This document shows, piece by piece, positions 45,719 to 46,268 of a stretch of DNA of 46,268 bases. Position numbers and translations under genes: made by a program. The DNA comes from an uncultured Myxococcales bacterium (GTDB lineage: Bacteria > Myxococcota_A > Polyangia > Polyangiales > Houyiibacteriaceae), in contig CALCTH010000730.1 of the NCBI GenBank assembly GCA_937893795.1, positions 1-46,268 on the forward strand, written 5' to 3'. Under the pieces are notes generated by a model. That model was not told the origin of the DNA and did not search any database. It saw only the letters and a list, made by a program, of their open reading frames with translations. Within the stretch, counting starts at the first letter, position 1. The number at the start of each line of letters is the position of its first letter.

Positions 45719-46268
45719 TCAGGCGACGCGGAGGGCGCGGCCCTCGGTGAGGCGGAAGCGACGCGTGAGGTCGCGGAGGTCCTTGGCGCTCCGCGTGAGC
45801 TCGCTGCTCGTCGCCGCGGTCTCTTCGGCGATGGCCGCGGTCTGCTGGGTCAGCCCGTCGCCCTCCGTGAGCCGCTCGCGCAGGGTCTCGAGTGACGCCG
45901 CCTGCTCGCTCACCTGCACCACGATGTCGCCGGCCGCCTCCTCGGCGTGACGCATGCTGGCTTCCATGCCCAGCAGGTCGGCGCGCACGGCTTCGCCGAG
46001 CGCCACGCCCTCGTCGACGGCGCCGGATGCCGCGCCCAGGAGCTCTGCCGTCTGGCGCGCAGCGTCCGCCGAGCGCGTCGCGAGGCGTCGCACCTCGTCC
46101 GCGACCACGGCGAAGCCCCGACCCGCGGCGCCCGCCCGAGCGGCTTCTACGGCGGCGTTGAGCGCCAGCAGGTTGGTCTGGAAGGCGATCTCGTCGATGC
46201 TCGTGACCACCGTCGACGTCTTCTCGTTGGCGTTCTTCAGATGTGCCATGGCCGCGTCGAGCTCGCCC
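45719..46268 (-). CDS. Methyl-accepting chemotaxis protein, 5' end beyond the window
   Basis: The visible 182 residues are the C-terminal signalling half of a chemoreceptor: [45 protein letters not shown] is the hairpin tip that contacts CheA and CheW. The coiled-coil continues with [23 protein letters not shown] and ends [19 protein letters not shown]. The frame stays open to base 46268, so the sensor and membrane parts lie outside the window. The stop is 68 bases from the mfd start. Glu/Gln pairs (EEA, EET) in the helices may be methylation sites. Confidence 0.9.
   Translation of the reverse strand, partial: GELDAAMAHLKNANEKTSTVVTSIDEIAFQTNLLALNAAVEAARAGAAGRGFAVVADEVRRLATRSADAARQTAELLGAASGAVDEGVALGEAVRADLLGMEASMRHAEEAAGDIVVQVSEQAASLETLRERLTEGDGLTQQTAAIAEETAATSSELTRSAKDLRDLTRRFRLTEGRALRVA

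Overview
The window is about 46 kb of very GC-rich DNA carrying 43 recognisable protein genes, two of them cut by the window ends. No rRNA, tRNA, CRISPR array, insertion sequence or prophage was seen. The organism is most likely a myxobacterium-like member of the Myxococcota, probably from the Polyangiales/Sandaracinaceae side. The reasons are strong GC bias at third codon positions, many Cys-anchored lipoproteins, a MopE-type CNGxDDxCNGxxDEGC motif, a repeat resembling the AgmX/PglI C-terminal domain, and paired VWA lipoproteins that begin GCGAKTGL. This assignment is inference from gene style; no marker gene was compared.

Bases 1-11000: the end of a TPR protein, a small four-helix membrane protein, two acyl-CoA dehydrogenases flanking a lipoprotein, a MopE/YfaP-type lipoprotein, a lipoprotein with a secretin-type N-domain whose stop overlaps the start of a cN-II-type 5'-nucleotidase, a LysR regulator without a normal start codon, a secreted DUF5519-like lipoprotein, an unknown protein and a ketopantoate-reductase-like protein. 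Bases 11000-17200: a tRNA-dihydrouridine synthase converges on a BI-1 - helicase (MrfA/YprA) - exonuclease (MrfB/YprB) series on the minus strand; helicase and nuclease share one base (TGATG).

Bases 17200-26400: an FMN-binding oxidase-like protein, a PhoD-type phosphatase lipoprotein, a DUF5690-type transporter, a CrtI-type carotenoid desaturase, a dicarboxylate/amino acid symporter, a hybrid histidine kinase and a small V4R-like protein. Bases 26500-34750: lipoproteins, an SMP-30-type lactonase lipoprotein, the AlkC DNA glycosylase, an RbfA-like protein overlapping a chorismate mutase-prephenate dehydrogenase, an SRAP/HMCES abasic-site protein, a large unknown protein and an HSDL2-like dehydrogenase whose upstream region holds a perfect AT-rich inverted repeat.

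Bases 34750-46268: two unknown proteins, a nucleosidase overlapping a UPF0262 protein, an APP1-like phosphatase, two tandem VWA lipoproteins (the second with a run of ten C near its start), a HEAT-repeat protein, the transcription-repair coupling factor Mfd and the end of a chemotaxis receptor. Most of the window is ordinary chromosomal backbone. Four loci concern DNA damage (mrfAB, alkC, SRAP, mfd), but they lie in separate units and no single new system is evident. The best leads are the LysR start and operator, the degenerate second acyl-CoA dehydrogenase, the VWA pair with its poly-C run, the STN-lipoprotein/nucleotidase pair and the operator before the dehydrogenase. All intergenic gaps are under 300 bases.
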